Part shown: positions 25,984 to 35,440 of the stretch, one piece after another | Layout of the letters: every line of letters starts with the position of its first letter | Numbering within the stretch: the first letter of the stretch is position 1 | DNA from: Rhodopirellula sp. P2 | Lineage (GTDB): Bacteria; Planctomycetota; Planctomycetia; Pirellulales; Pirellulaceae | Assembly: GCF_028768465.1 (NCBI RefSeq) | Contig: NZ_CP118225.1 | Location: 3,887,001 to 3,951,000, forward strand | Length of the DNA stretch: 64,000 nt | Reading direction: 5' to 3' | Position numbers and translations under genes: made by a program | The notes under the pieces: generated by a model | What the model was told of the DNA's origin: nothing | What the model saw: only the letters and a program-made list of their open reading frames with translations | Databases searched by the model: none

Positions 25984-27510
25984 TCAAAGCGTTTTGAGAT
26001 ATTCCAGCACGGCACGCTTTTCTTCTTCGTTCAGCTCGTCGGGGTAATCATGTCCAGCGGCACTCTTCCCGAAACGACGGGTGTCAAAGTAACTGCGTCG
26101 AATCAACACGTCGGGCTGTGACAACGGCACCTTGTCAGCCAATTCGATCTGAAAACCCATTCGTTCGTGATCGATTGCCTCAGCGGAACGCTGCCATAAC
26201 ACGGGGCGTTCGCGGGGGTGCAGCACGTGCCACAGGGTCGGCACGCTGCCATTGTGAAAGTACGGTGGACTGGCCCAGACACCGTCCAGTGGTGGGGCGA
26301 CGTACCCTTCGGGATTGACCCGTGTCTCCTGCGACTCACCCGGTTTCAGCTCTGCGAACCATGAGTCCGCGTACCGCTGACGCCCCTTGCTGGACAAAGC
26401 CTCAAACCGAACCGGATCGGTCCCGAGATCATCGATCGGAACCATCTCGTTGGGGTAGGTTCCGCCGTCCGGGGCGTAGGTCCCGTGGCATCTCGCACAG
26501 GTTTGCTCGAACAGGTGACGTCCTGATTCGGCCAGTTGCTGGTCGATTGGTCCGTCGTACTTGGGGGCTCTCAGCGATGACAGGAAGGCGAAAACGTTTC
26601 GGAAATCGTCTTCGTGTTCGCGATAGAAATCCGGCCCGTTTTCAGGGACCAGCGTGAATTGCATCAAACCGCGATGCCCCTTCTGAGCAAAGCCATCGAT
26701 GTACAGGTAAGGCCGCTTGTAGAAATGCCACCACGGAGGAGCGTCCATGTCGTGGTGAACGAACGTCTGCGGTGCACGCTGAACGACGTTCAATTTCGAA
26801 TCGCGGTAGTTCATCAATCCCATCCCAAAGACCACTGCATTGGTGGTCCCATTGGTGGTCCCGAGCGGAATGACTAGCGATCCCAATTCCATTCGTCCCA
26901 GGGGCATGCCGAGCCGAAATTTGGTGCTGCGGACTTCTTCGGTGAGTGTCTGCAACGCGTAGCGATTGTTCGGTGCGCCGGGCGTCGGGACCCCGTACAC
27001 CGAGCCCCCATGGCAGGACAGGCAATTCATCGTCCAGTCGCCATTTTCGCTCACCACGTACTGCATCGGCGGTCCCACCGATGCCTCTTGCTGCGGGGGA
27101 ACAAAGGCCGCGATGCCGTCTTCCCCCACCAGCAGGTCAGGTCGCTCGGACAATCCATAGCGATGGTAAATCAATCGCAAGCGATCTTCGGGCGATGCGT
27201 TCTCCGCCTTCGTGCGAGCTTCTTCGGGCCAGCTTCGCCAGATGTCATCGATCACAGCCTGCGAGAAATCGCTGGGCAGCAAGGCTTTGCGTGTCAGCAC
27301 CTCCCAGCCCAGTTCAGCCGCCCGATTGTGCGACGGCTGCTCCGCGTTGGTTGCAACGGGGTTGGTTGCAGCGGCTGACCCATTCGCGAATTCGGTGGCC
27401 CAGGCAACTGGATTCGCCGTCTGGCAGGCGAAGACGAGAGTGCATGCCCCAATCGCCCAACGAATTTTGACTGGCAAACGGTCTCCGGCGGGAAAACAGC
27501 AACGAATCAT
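25984..27510 (-). CDS. Exported diheme c-type cytochrome
   Basis: 508 residues with a hydrophobic leader (IRWAIGACTLVFACQTANPVAWA). Two heme-binding motifs are present: CLSCHGG at about 162 and CARCHGT at about 345. The words YIDGFAQKGHRGLMQFTLVP, CHGTYAPDGGTYPNEMVP and APPLDGVWASPPYFHNGSVPTLW resemble diheme enzymes of the cytochrome c peroxidase superfamily, including RoxA-like oxygenases. The second heme domain lies in the C-terminal half, as in those proteins. Substrate and partner are unknown. The Planctomycetes use many such proteins for periplasmic redox reactions. Confidence 0.75.
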   Translation of the reverse strand: MIRCCFPAGDRLPVKIRWAIGACTLVFACQTANPVAWATEFANGSAAATNPVATNAEQPSHNRAAELGWEVLTRKALLPSDFSQAVIDDIWRSWPEEARTKAENASPEDRLRLIYHRYGLSERPDLLVGEDGIAAFVPPQQEASVGPPMQYVVSENGDWTMNCLSCHGGSVYGVPTPGAPNNRYALQTLTEEVRSTKFRLGMPLGRMELGSLVIPLGTTNGTTNAVVFGMGLMNYRDSKLNVVQRAPQTFVHHDMDAPPWWHFYKRPYLYIDGFAQKGHRGLMQFTLVPENGPDFYREHEDDFRNVFAFLSSLRAPKYDGPIDQQLAESGRHLFEQTCARCHGTYAPDGGTYPNEMVPIDDLGTDPVRFEALSSKGRQRYADSWFAELKPGESQETRVNPEGYVAPPLDGVWASPPYFHNGSVPTLWHVLHPRERPVLWQRSAEAIDHERMGFQIELADKVPLSQPDVLIRRSYFDTRRFGKSAAGHDYPDELNEEEKRAVLEYLKTL

Positions 27511-27839
27511 CTGTGCAAATCACGGAAAGAATGAATGCGGGATGGAAGGCCAATGGTTCCGAGAAGACCGCTGGCAACCGATTCGGTGGCGGTTGGCTTC
27601 TCGGTTCAATCACCGTCTGGACCATCGCAGTTTAACACTGCGTCCAGGGGCGAAGTCGGAACAACCAGCCAATCGGTCGAAACAGGTTGGGCAGATAGCG
27701 CTGCCTGGATTGCGCTGCCTGGATTGCGCTGACTGGATTGCGCTGACTGGGCGTCTGCTCTTGTGTCGCGTTCCTCCGATTGACTACTTCCAGGAATAAT
27801 CGAGGCCAATCAACTTACGACGAACGCATTCGTACGCTC

Positions 27840-29582
27840 ATGAACGCAACTACCGCTCTCCATCGCTGCCGATTCGGGTTGGTGTGGATCACGTTGTCTT
27901 TGACCGCCGCTGGCGGATGCACTTCGTTTTGGAAACTTGGCAAGCAGGATGAGGTCGACAATCCTCAATTGGCCAAATTGCTGAGGGTCCCTGAGCCGCC
28001 GGATTTGGTCCGAGAAGCAGCCATCCCTCATGGCATGCAGAGCGTCCCTGTCACGGGAGTTGCGATCGTCAATGCGTTGCCCGACACAGGCGGTCCCGCA
28101 CTGCCCTCGGGGTTTCGCGACATGCTGCTCGAGGAAATGAAACGCAAAGAGATTCCGAATCCAAACGAGTTCTTGGAACGCAACGACACGGCGTTGGTCC
28201 AGGTTCGTGGCAACATTCCTCCCGGGGCACGCCGGGGCGATGTGTTGGATTTGCAGGTTTTGACCCCACCGAAAACCGAGGCGACGGACTTGCACGGCGG
28301 TTGGTTGCTTGACACTCGCATGCGGCACCAGAAGGTGCTCGACAGTTCGGTTCGAAGCAGTGAAGTCTTGGCGGTCGCGACCGGGCCCATTCTGACACGT
28401 GCCGATCATGAAGGCGAAAAGGACGAAGCCCTGCAAGTGCAAGGTTCGATCTTGTCCGGCGGAGTCGTGCAAAATGATCGCAAGATTGGGTTGGTGCTTC
28501 GTCCTGATTTTCAACACGTCAAAATGTCCGCGGCGATTGCGCAGGCCATCAACAATCGATTCTACTTCTTCGATGGCTCAACGCGGCGTGGGATTGCGGA
28601 ACCGATCGAAGACGACTTCATTCAATTGGATGTTCATCCACGTTACCGAAACAACGTGGCTCGTTTGATGGCCGTGGTCCGAGCCATTGGTGTGGCGCCC
28701 GAATCCTCCAGCACCCAAGTTCGCCTGACCAAACTGGGCGAGCGAATGAAACAGCCATCCAAAGCCGCGGACGCTGCGTTGCAGTTGGAAGGATTGGGGG
28801 AACCCGCGATTCCGACCTTGTTGGAAGCGGTCCAGTCGTCCAATCCCGAATTGCGGTTCTATGCCGCCGAGGCTCTGGCGTACTTGGATCGGGACGAAGC
28901 CATCGACCCTCTGATTGCCGCCATCCGAGCGGAGCCCGCCTTCCGTGCTCCCGCTTTGAAAGCACTGGAGGACATGGAACATCACAACGTGGTCGAAGGT
29001 CTGCAGCGATTGATGGATTCACCCAGCTTGGAAACCCGCTACGGGGGATTCTGCAAACTGAGAAATCGCGAAGACGGCAAGCAGAAACTGGCTGGGCAGA
29101 ACCTCCGGGGAACCTACCGTTTGTATCAAGTCCCGTCGTCGGTGAAGCCTGCCGTTGTGGTCTCGCTGCGTCGCAAGCCAGAAATCGTGTTGTTCGGCGA
29201 TGTCCAACCGCTGCAGATCGAAACCTTCTTTTTGGGCCCCTCGGGCATCATGATTCGGTCCGTTCCTGATACGGGGCAACTTCGCATCAGCCGCTTCCAA
29301 GCTGGCAAGGACGATGCCTTTGCGGAAGTAGACAACTCGCTCGCTGCCGTGCTGGAAGGTTTGACCGAGGTGGGCGGTGGCTATGGCGACGCTGTCTCGC
29401 TGTTGAGGATGGCGAAAACGAAGGGCATCTTGCCTGACCAGTTGGCGTTCGATCCTCTGCCGAAGAACTTGCGGACCTACTACCGCAACGAAGGCTCGGG
29501 GGTGGACGAGTCGGACGAAGACAGCAAAGGATTCGCTGCTGATTCCGAGAGTGAGTCCAAGGGCGATTCCAGCGGCGTCTGA
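27840..29582 (+). CDS. Lipoprotein with FlgI-like domain and HEAT repeats
   Basis: 580 residues from ATG 27840, which gives a lipoprotein signal (LVWITLSLTAAGGC). Residues 50-290 follow the order of flagellar P-ring FlgI: MQSVPVTGVAIVNALPDTGG, then ALVQVRGNIPPGARRGDVLDLQV, LHGGWLLDTRM, ILSGGVVQNDRKIGLVLRPDFQ, and AIAQAINNRF. Residues about 305-400 are HEAT/PBS-lyase repeats (LGEPAIPTLLEAVQSSNPELRFYAAEALAYL). The last 180 residues are unassigned and end in an acidic Ser-rich tail. No flagellar gene lies near. The protein may form an envelope ring unrelated to flagella (inference). Its 3' end overlaps the convergent 29480 gene by 103 bp. Confidence 0.6.
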   Translation: MNATTALHRCRFGLVWITLSLTAAGGCTSFWKLGKQDEVDNPQLAKLLRVPEPPDLVREAAIPHGMQSVPVTGVAIVNALPDTGGPALPSGFRDMLLEEMKRKEIPNPNEFLERNDTALVQVRGNIPPGARRGDVLDLQVLTPPKTEATDLHGGWLLDTRMRHQKVLDSSVRSSEVLAVATGPILTRADHEGEKDEALQVQGSILSGGVVQNDRKIGLVLRPDFQHVKMSAAIAQAINNRFYFFDGSTRRGIAEPIEDDFIQLDVHPRYRNNVARLMAVVRAIGVAPESSSTQVRLTKLGERMKQPSKAADAALQLEGLGEPAIPTLLEAVQSSNPELRFYAAEALAYLDRDEAIDPLIAAIRAEPAFRAPALKALEDMEHHNVVEGLQRLMDSPSLETRYGGFCKLRNREDGKQKLAGQNLRGTYRLYQVPSSVKPAVVVSLRRKPEIVLFGDVQPLQIETFFLGPSGIMIRSVPDTGQLRISRFQAGKDDAFAEVDNSLAAVLEGLTEVGGGYGDAVSLLRMAKTKGILPDQLAFDPLPKNLRTYYRNEGSGVDESDEDSKGFAADSESESKGDSSGV

Positions 29583-30190
29583 TCGTCGCTCGACATCTTC
29601 TTTTGCTTCCGTTTTTCGCGTGCTCGTCCCATCATTCGCACGATCGGAAAGAGGCAGAACGCGACGATCAAAAGCACCACGTTCAGCAGGACGCCTTGGA
29701 CAAGCGTCGTGCCGACCGCGGAGAGGAAGCCGAATTCGGATTCCGCTTCAAACTGGCTGATACCGGTGACGATCATGATCGCGAGCATGCCTGAAAACAT
29801 GTCCACGATCATGCCCGCAGGAAGGATCACCGAAGCCACCAATCGCAGCACATAGACGGTGCGCATGGTGGCCGTGATGTGGCGTGAACGACGCCAAGCT
29901 TGAGACCGTGTGACCAAGTCGGCCCAGACATAGCCAGCGATGAAGATCGCAATTCCGGTCACCATCCCCCAAAGTTGACCTTGAGTGACGGTGAACCCGA
30001 TCACAAAACTGGGGATCGCTGCGATGCTGCAGACCAGCGTCCAACGCAGAATCGTGCGTGGAATCGTCGGGAAAGTGTCTGCGTTTGGCGGCATGTCCAG
30101 CGGCAATGCTCGGTTTTCGTCGTCTCCCTCTCTGGGAGGTCCCGTCGCATAGGGATTGGGCAAGCCGGCATGGTCGTCGTCGGAATTCAT
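29480..30190 (-). CDS. Multi-pass membrane protein with N-terminal NPY motif
   Basis: 236 residues from ATG 30190; an in-frame upstream start at 30223 would add 11 unremarkable residues. The N-terminus has GLPNPYATGPP, then four hydrophobic segments (about 50-72, 77-95, 115-135, 150-190) and a basic/Ser-rich cytoplasmic tail (REKRKQKKMSSDD). No family is recognised. It overlaps the 3' end of the FlgI-like gene on the other strand by 103 bp. The NPY motif recurs in the proteins at 33505 and 34135. Confidence 0.6.
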   Translation of the reverse strand: MNSDDDHAGLPNPYATGPPREGDDENRALPLDMPPNADTFPTIPRTILRWTLVCSIAAIPSFVIGFTVTQGQLWGMVTGIAIFIAGYVWADLVTRSQAWRRSRHITATMRTVYVLRLVASVILPAGMIVDMFSGMLAIMIVTGISQFEAESEFGFLSAVGTTLVQGVLLNVVLLIVAFCLFPIVRMMGRAREKRKQKKMSSDDQTPLESPLDSLSESAANPLLSSSDSSTPEPSLR

Positions 30191-30293
30191 GCAATCAGCA
30201 TAACCAGTTCGGTTGCTGCACACGGAAGGGATCGCTGATTCTCCCCTCCACCAACAACCGATTCATTCGTCTCGGTCAAACGTCGCGGATAGA

Positions 30294-33200
30294 ATGGAAA
30301 CCATGTTCCATTCCCATCGCATCGCTGGCATGACTGTGCAACCAACATCCACTCCACCTCGGTTTTGGGCATTCCTTTCTCTCGTGGTCATCGCGGCGTC
30401 GGTCGTTGCTCCGACGCGTCCCGTTCATGGGCAAGGTTTCAGTGGTGCCGCCGGTTCTGGCAACCAGTACCCGCCCCAGAACTATTACACCGGGCTGAAA
30501 ATCTATCGTGACGGCGATATGAAGAACGCGGTGAATGCGTTCGAGTCCGCGCTGCGAAGTTCGCGAACGGACGTCAACGGAAAGTGGATCGATGCGATTC
30601 CTGTGCATGCGATGTTGGCGGAGTGTTACTGGCATCTGGGCCACTTGCCACTCTGTCGCACGCACTTGGACGCGGGCATGCAGATCACCGTTCGCAATCG
30701 CGGATGGTTGGGGGCGATTGATTGGACCAGTCTGAATCAAGGCAACGCGATCAGAGCCGGGGCGACGAATTTGTGGCCCGAAGCCAACGCGGTTCGGCTC
30801 GCTCCGATCCCAGATGGATTGATGCTCCAAAGCGGCGAGGTGATCACCGAACAACGTCTCCAACAGGGCGGGCGAATTGAAAGCCAAAATCTCAAACGCG
30901 TCGATGCGGTTGAGATCATGCGATCGATCGCATTGATGATGTATCGACGACGCGTCGTGATGGGGGAGCTATCGGCGCAAGAACCACTGGCATCCGAGTT
31001 GATGGAATCGACCAAGTATCCCGCCGGATTGAATTCCCCCGGTGGCCGTTCGTTGATCGGTGCGATGCGAGGCGTGGGGCAAATTGCCGTGGGCGAAGAT
31101 TCAACGGTGGTCGATCGCGTTGGCAAATACGCGACCCTGGGTGGCTCGGTGCATCCGCTCACGCCTCTGATGTTTCTGGCCGGGATGACGGTCGGTGTCT
31201 CGGGGGACGCAAATGGAAAATTGGAACCCAACGTGGCCGCTGGTTTGGTCGCGACCAGCCAACGAGCTGTCAATTCTGCGGCGGCCTTGGAACAATATGA
31301 ATTCATTGGCGAAGCCCTGCAGTTGGCAGTTGGTGCGGCAGGACCTCAGCAATACGGGACGGTGGAGCAAACCTCGTTGCTGGCCGGACGCACGTTGATT
31401 CGCGAATCTCGCCTGGCGTCGCTGCATTGCTACCTTGTCGCGGCAGACGCTGCGATCAGTGCGGGGCGAGTCGACGCCGCCACGGAAGCGATGACGCTCG
31501 CCATCGAAATCGCTTCCCGTCGTGACGTGGATTTCCCGCGTTTGGAAGCGTACGGCGCTTATGTCGCTGCACGAATTGCAGCGGCTCGCGGTGAGTCACT
31601 CGGCGGTCCCGAAGGAAAGCTTTCCAACGCGATGGGATCGTTGAACGAATTCATCAACAACCGACGCGACCGCAATCGGCCTGTGATCTCCATGCCCTCG
31701 CACTATCAACTGAGTTTGGTGCAATCGATGATGGGCCGATCGATCGGCAACCAATCCACCAAGAATTTGCTGGCCTACTTCACGTCGCCGGTCTCGATGC
31801 CGACTTGGCGGCGTGATCCGGTGGATGCGATCGCTTTGATTGGACTCGATTCAACACCCCTGCACCGTGGCCGATTGGAGTTAGCGGTGGCCGAAAACAA
31901 TGGCGTGGATGTGCTCCAGTCCACTGACCGAATTCAGGCGGCTCGCTTGGCTGCGGCGCTGCCACTTCGAGGTCGTTTGATGGACGTTCGATCGCTGGTC
32001 ACGGACCCTGCGGAATCGTTTTGGCCATCGGCCAAGGAATTGGTTGTGCAACCTTCACCAATGCTTGCCGATCTTCGGCAGAAAGTCCAAACCTCTCTTC
32101 GCGAAGGCCTAGAAGAGACCGCACCTCGCGACGCTGCGTTGGCGAATCTTCAGGAGTCAGTGGTCACTCAGATTGCACTCCAGCGTCTGAGGATTCCCGC
32201 CGTTTGCCCTCCGCCAGTCGCAACGGAAGACGCAAGTGCTCTGCCGCCGGGAACCGGACTGTTGACCTTTGTGGTGGATGGTCCTCGTCTGGTCGCCACC
32301 CTTTCGCGAGACGGCACGACGACGGGCTGGATCTCGCCTGCCGGGCGGCGCATCCCCACGATGATCTCGAAGTTGTTGGCCGAGATCGGTGCCAACCGAA
32401 GTCGAGGCAAGCGGCTCCCGGATGACGAATCATGGCGTGACACAGCCGCTGCATTGAAGGAAATGTTGTTTCCCTCGAAGTCGGCATGGAATGAATCGGG
32501 GCTGGAGAAATTGGTGATCGTTCCTGATGGACCGTTGTGGTACCTGCCGTTTGAACTGTTGCCCGCCAGCGATGGGCCGGAGGTCACCGCCGAGGAAAAC
32601 GCGGCGGACGTGGGAGAGGAAGTGGCGGAGGACGATCCAGCGGGACCGGCCCAACTTTGGGCGGACACGATGAAAATCAGCTACGCCCCCACACCAGGCT
32701 TGGGGCTTCGGGATGTCGGATCCGCGAGCGATGGCAACCGAGTCGCGGTGATGGCGGGAACGTTCTTTGCGCCTCGGCAAAAGGAACTCAACGATCAAAT
32801 GATCGAAGAGATGCTAGCCGCGGCAGATGATCCATTGCAGTGGACCGTTGGATCCGCGCCACCGACCGACCGTGTCGGGTTGGGCGTGGCGCACTTGGTG
32901 GTCGCTTCACCGCTGACTCCCAACGTGGTGGCGCCGATGGCAACCACAACCATCCCCAGCACCGCGTCCGCTCCTCGATCGGATGCCAGTGGCTCCTGGG
33001 ATCAATTGTACGGTTGGGTTCGGTTGCCGGCCGGTGGACCGCGGACGGTGGCGCTGCCCGGTTATCGAACCGCCGCCGGGGCAGCGAAGCTGGGCGACGG
33101 ATCGGAGGTTTTCTTTCCTCTCGCCGCCCTTCGTTGCAGCGGAGTCAAGGAGATCACGCTCAGCCGCTGGGTGACCGGTGGCCAGTCCGCGGCGACCGTG

Positions 33201-33422
33201 ATTGGTGAACTGATCAACGAGGCACCGCACACGTCGCTTGCATCGGCCACACGTCGAGGCGTCTCGCTGCTCCGGCAAGCTGACCTCTCCGTCGCGGGCG
33301 AACCACTGCTGGGAAAAGCCGATGAGGATTCTCAGGACATCAACGGGAACCAACCGTTGTTCTGGGCCACTTACATGACCTCGGATTCGCTCCATTTGCC
33401 TGCTCCCAAGAGCGAAGAGTGA
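30294..33422 (+). CDS. Exported TPR-CHAT protein with degenerate CHAT site
   Basis: 1042 residues from ATG 30294 (ATG 30330 is also possible; both precede the leader FWAFLSLVVIAASVVAPTRPVHG). Residues about 55-500 are helical repeats; the first clear TPR-like unit is YYTGLKIYRDGDMKNAVNAF. The C-terminal third is CHAT-like: LVIVPDGPLWYLPFELLP (about 739), YAPTPGLGLRDVG, and FFPLAALRCSGVKEITLSRW (about 940), where the Cys fits the catalytic cysteine. The usual histidine motif (THG-like) reads VAHLVVASPLTP, so the catalytic His appears lost or displaced. The protein starts 104 bp from the divergent 29480 gene. A role as scaffold or inactive peptidase is inferred. Confidence 0.65.
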   Translation: METMFHSHRIAGMTVQPTSTPPRFWAFLSLVVIAASVVAPTRPVHGQGFSGAAGSGNQYPPQNYYTGLKIYRDGDMKNAVNAFESALRSSRTDVNGKWIDAIPVHAMLAECYWHLGHLPLCRTHLDAGMQITVRNRGWLGAIDWTSLNQGNAIRAGATNLWPEANAVRLAPIPDGLMLQSGEVITEQRLQQGGRIESQNLKRVDAVEIMRSIALMMYRRRVVMGELSAQEPLASELMESTKYPAGLNSPGGRSLIGAMRGVGQIAVGEDSTVVDRVGKYATLGGSVHPLTPLMFLAGMTVGVSGDANGKLEPNVAAGLVATSQRAVNSAAALEQYEFIGEALQLAVGAAGPQQYGTVEQTSLLAGRTLIRESRLASLHCYLVAADAAISAGRVDAATEAMTLAIEIASRRDVDFPRLEAYGAYVAARIAAARGESLGGPEGKLSNAMGSLNEFINNRRDRNRPVISMPSHYQLSLVQSMMGRSIGNQSTKNLLAYFTSPVSMPTWRRDPVDAIALIGLDSTPLHRGRLELAVAENNGVDVLQSTDRIQAARLAAALPLRGRLMDVRSLVTDPAESFWPSAKELVVQPSPMLADLRQKVQTSLREGLEETAPRDAALANLQESVVTQIALQRLRIPAVCPPPVATEDASALPPGTGLLTFVVDGPRLVATLSRDGTTTGWISPAGRRIPTMISKLLAEIGANRSRGKRLPDDESWRDTAAALKEMLFPSKSAWNESGLEKLVIVPDGPLWYLPFELLPASDGPEVTAEENAADVGEEVAEDDPAGPAQLWADTMKISYAPTPGLGLRDVGSASDGNRVAVMAGTFFAPRQKELNDQMIEEMLAAADDPLQWTVGSAPPTDRVGLGVAHLVVASPLTPNVVAPMATTTIPSTASAPRSDASGSWDQLYGWVRLPAGGPRTVALPGYRTAAGAAKLGDGSEVFFPLAALRCSGVKEITLSRWVTGGQSAATVIGELINEAPHTSLASATRRGVSLLRQADLSVAGEPLLGKADEDSQDINGNQPLFWATYMTSDSLHLPAPKSEE

Positions 33423-33504
33423 GATGGGCAGCGGAAATGCCGGCTTGCGGTTCAGGCTGCTATGATTGCAATCCACGATTCGTGCTTCGCATTCTCAAGC
33501 TGTC

Positions 33505-33888
33505 ATGACCAATCCGTATCAGCCACCGGAAACCGCGCCCGCGAACCTGACACACCACTGTCCGGTTTGTGATGGGCCGGTTGGATTTTGGCGGTTCGCA
33601 TTCCCACTGGGATATTGCCAGCACTGTCGGAACTACCTCGCCATTCGCCATTGGGATCGCCATGCTTGGCGATGGACGCTTGGCTTGTTCGGCGTCATCT
33701 TCATCCCGATTGGGCTCCGCGCTTACAAGTTCATTGACTTCACACCGCCGACTGGCACGTTCCTGTTGCTTTGGTTCGTGGCGTCCATTGTCCACAGCAA
33801 ACTCTATGGCCGGCTCGTGCCTGCGTTCTGTTGGGGATTTTTTGCAATGCCAGATGACGACCGAATCAAAGCGGACGATCGCGGATGA
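33505..33888 (+). CDS. Small membrane protein with zinc-ribbon-like start
   Basis: 127 residues from ATG 33505, which opens with MTNPYQPPETAP. Then HHCPVCDGPVGF and YCQHCRNY give two CxxC pairs spaced like a zinc ribbon. Two hydrophobic helices follow (WTLGLFGVIFIPIGLRAY and TGTFLLLWFVASIVHS). The tail is basic/acidic. No family name is assigned. The NPYQPP opening is shared in kind with the C-terminus of the 34135 protein. Confidence 0.6.
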   Translation: MTNPYQPPETAPANLTHHCPVCDGPVGFWRFAFPLGYCQHCRNYLAIRHWDRHAWRWTLGLFGVIFIPIGLRAYKFIDFTPPTGTFLLLWFVASIVHSKLYGRLVPAFCWGFFAMPDDDRIKADDRG

Positions 33889-33944
33889 CGTCCGGAAGGG
33901 CTCCATCGCCGTCCGAAGGAATACAACACGGGCACGACGATCAA

Positions 33945-34120
33945 GGTCAGCAACGTTGCATCTTCCACGCCGGCCCCATCCGGGGCGACCGTTTGTTTTT
34001 CACATTCGTTCTCGGGGCTTCCACCCCGAGCTAAGAACGCCGGCCCCGTCCGGGGCGATTTCGTTTGATCGTGAGACGATTGCAAATTGCAAAATGGACA
34101 TTGCAAATTGGCAATTGTTG
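33945..34120 (+). repeat. REP-like module, single copy related to the 364-bp array
   Basis: Two GGCCCC...GGGGC hairpins flank a CTCGGGG...CCCCGAG hairpin (34013-34033), followed by the AT-rich stretch with repeated TTGCAAATTG-type words. The same order and nearly the same bases make up about half of each unit at 48291-49596. It fills the gap between two convergent membrane-protein genes. Confidence 0.7.
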
Positions 34121-34134
34121 ATCGCTGACTGCTT

Positions 34135-35025
34135 TCAGACTCCGGTGTGCGATGTCATCCGAGGCGGAGCATACGGGTTGTTGTCGATGTTGCTGGTGGT
34201 GACCTTCGAAGGATTGGTCTCGCCCGGCACGCAGATCGGTTCGTACTCGCTGCCTCGGGCGATCTCGCAGATGGCATCGACCATCGTGTCTCGCTGTCGA
34301 CGTCGATCGGCAGATTTCATGCTCGCGAAGCGAAAGTCACGGTAGACCAGCGGGATTTCTTCCGGACCGTTTTCGGTGCGAACGTAGATCATCGCAGCGT
34401 GCAGTTGCGCCCAACCGCCTGCCGGGGTGAACGATTGAGGGATCGCTCCGAGGATCGAACTCGGGGCAAAGTGATACCGATTGCGATCGCCTTCCATCCA
34501 GACTCCGTTCTCGTCGATACGAACCCAAACCAGGTCAGAAGCCGTTTCAAGACGCAGACGGTTCCAGCGTTCTTGGGGGACGATTTCGCAGAACCTGGAT
34601 CCTTGGTCGCTGGGACGAACCACCGGACAGCGGCGTCCTGCGATGACTCGGCGAAGTCGACGAGCCAGGAGCAAATGGAACGGGTACTCTTCGTAGCGAG
34701 AGACAATCGTCAGTTGGAGGGTGGCGGTGAGACCGCCGACCACGATGGCTGCCACAAACAGAAGGGATCCAGCCACGTCAACTTGTGGGGTGAAGAACAC
34801 GAACCGCACGCTCAGCAAAACACACAGGCTGGCAATGAAGGTAAGCGAGCCGTGAAAAGCGGTGATGCCAAGCAACGTGACGATCTGACGGAACCAGTTC
34901 AACACGCGGCCCGGACGTTCGTTTGGGAGATCCGTTCCAAACGTTTGGATCGAAGCAAAATGGCTCGAAACCGATTGATTGGAGGATGATTCGGTTGGCG
35001 GTGTGGCGGACGCCTGGAAGGTCAT
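34135..35025 (-). CDS. Membrane protein with C-terminal NPYAPP motif
   Basis: 296 residues from ATG 35025, chosen because residues in the open frame before it are not protein-like. Two or three hydrophobic segments lie at about 50-110 (LGITAFHGSLTFIASLCVLL and VAGSLLFVAAIVVGGLTATL). The soluble part (about 125-285) contains RFCEIVPQERWNRLRLETASD and NGPEEIPLVYRDFRFASMKS and may be a beta-rich cytoplasmic domain. The C-terminus reads NNPYAPPRMTSHTGV. No family is recognised. It is convergent with the 33505 gene; the REP-like module lies between them. Confidence 0.6.
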   Translation of the reverse strand: MTFQASATPPTESSSNQSVSSHFASIQTFGTDLPNERPGRVLNWFRQIVTLLGITAFHGSLTFIASLCVLLSVRFVFFTPQVDVAGSLLFVAAIVVGGLTATLQLTIVSRYEEYPFHLLLARRLRRVIAGRRCPVVRPSDQGSRFCEIVPQERWNRLRLETASDLVWVRIDENGVWMEGDRNRYHFAPSSILGAIPQSFTPAGGWAQLHAAMIYVRTENGPEEIPLVYRDFRFASMKSADRRRQRDTMVDAICEIARGSEYEPICVPGETNPSKVTTSNIDNNPYAPPRMTSHTGV

Positions 35026-35440
35026 GGTCCTCGCCTGCGAAAGGTGACTCTCGTTTGTCGCGGAAGCATTCTCGTTTGCGTCGCCGCAAATTTTCGGGGG
35101 GGCGAATGAGTCCGGACATCTCAGCCTAACGCGGGGCGGCGAAGTTTGCACGCTGATTTAACGTGGAAACACCGCAAATGATTTTGGCGGCGGGCTTTGC
35201 GTGAGCCTGGAGGAGCCGAACCAGGGCTTGAGGTTCTCTGTCACAAACAGCGAAAGGGGCTGCGTTTGTCAAGTTAGGCAAACCTTGCCGCCCACCCCTT
35301 CCGACTTCTGGCGCGGTTGGTGCGATTGTGTGCATCGAATCGGTGTCAACGGCCGAAACGAAAGGTGAAAGAAAGACTCGTATCACGTGTCGAGGCGTTT
35401 GTACTCGGCACCCAATTCATATTGGATGGAAGGGTTCGGA

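Noticed and set aside
24713..26047. 444-residue frame antisense to the 24719-25909 gene
   Set aside because: The minus-strand gene has a signal peptide and sits in an operon with rdgB; the antisense frame has a shadow-type composition.
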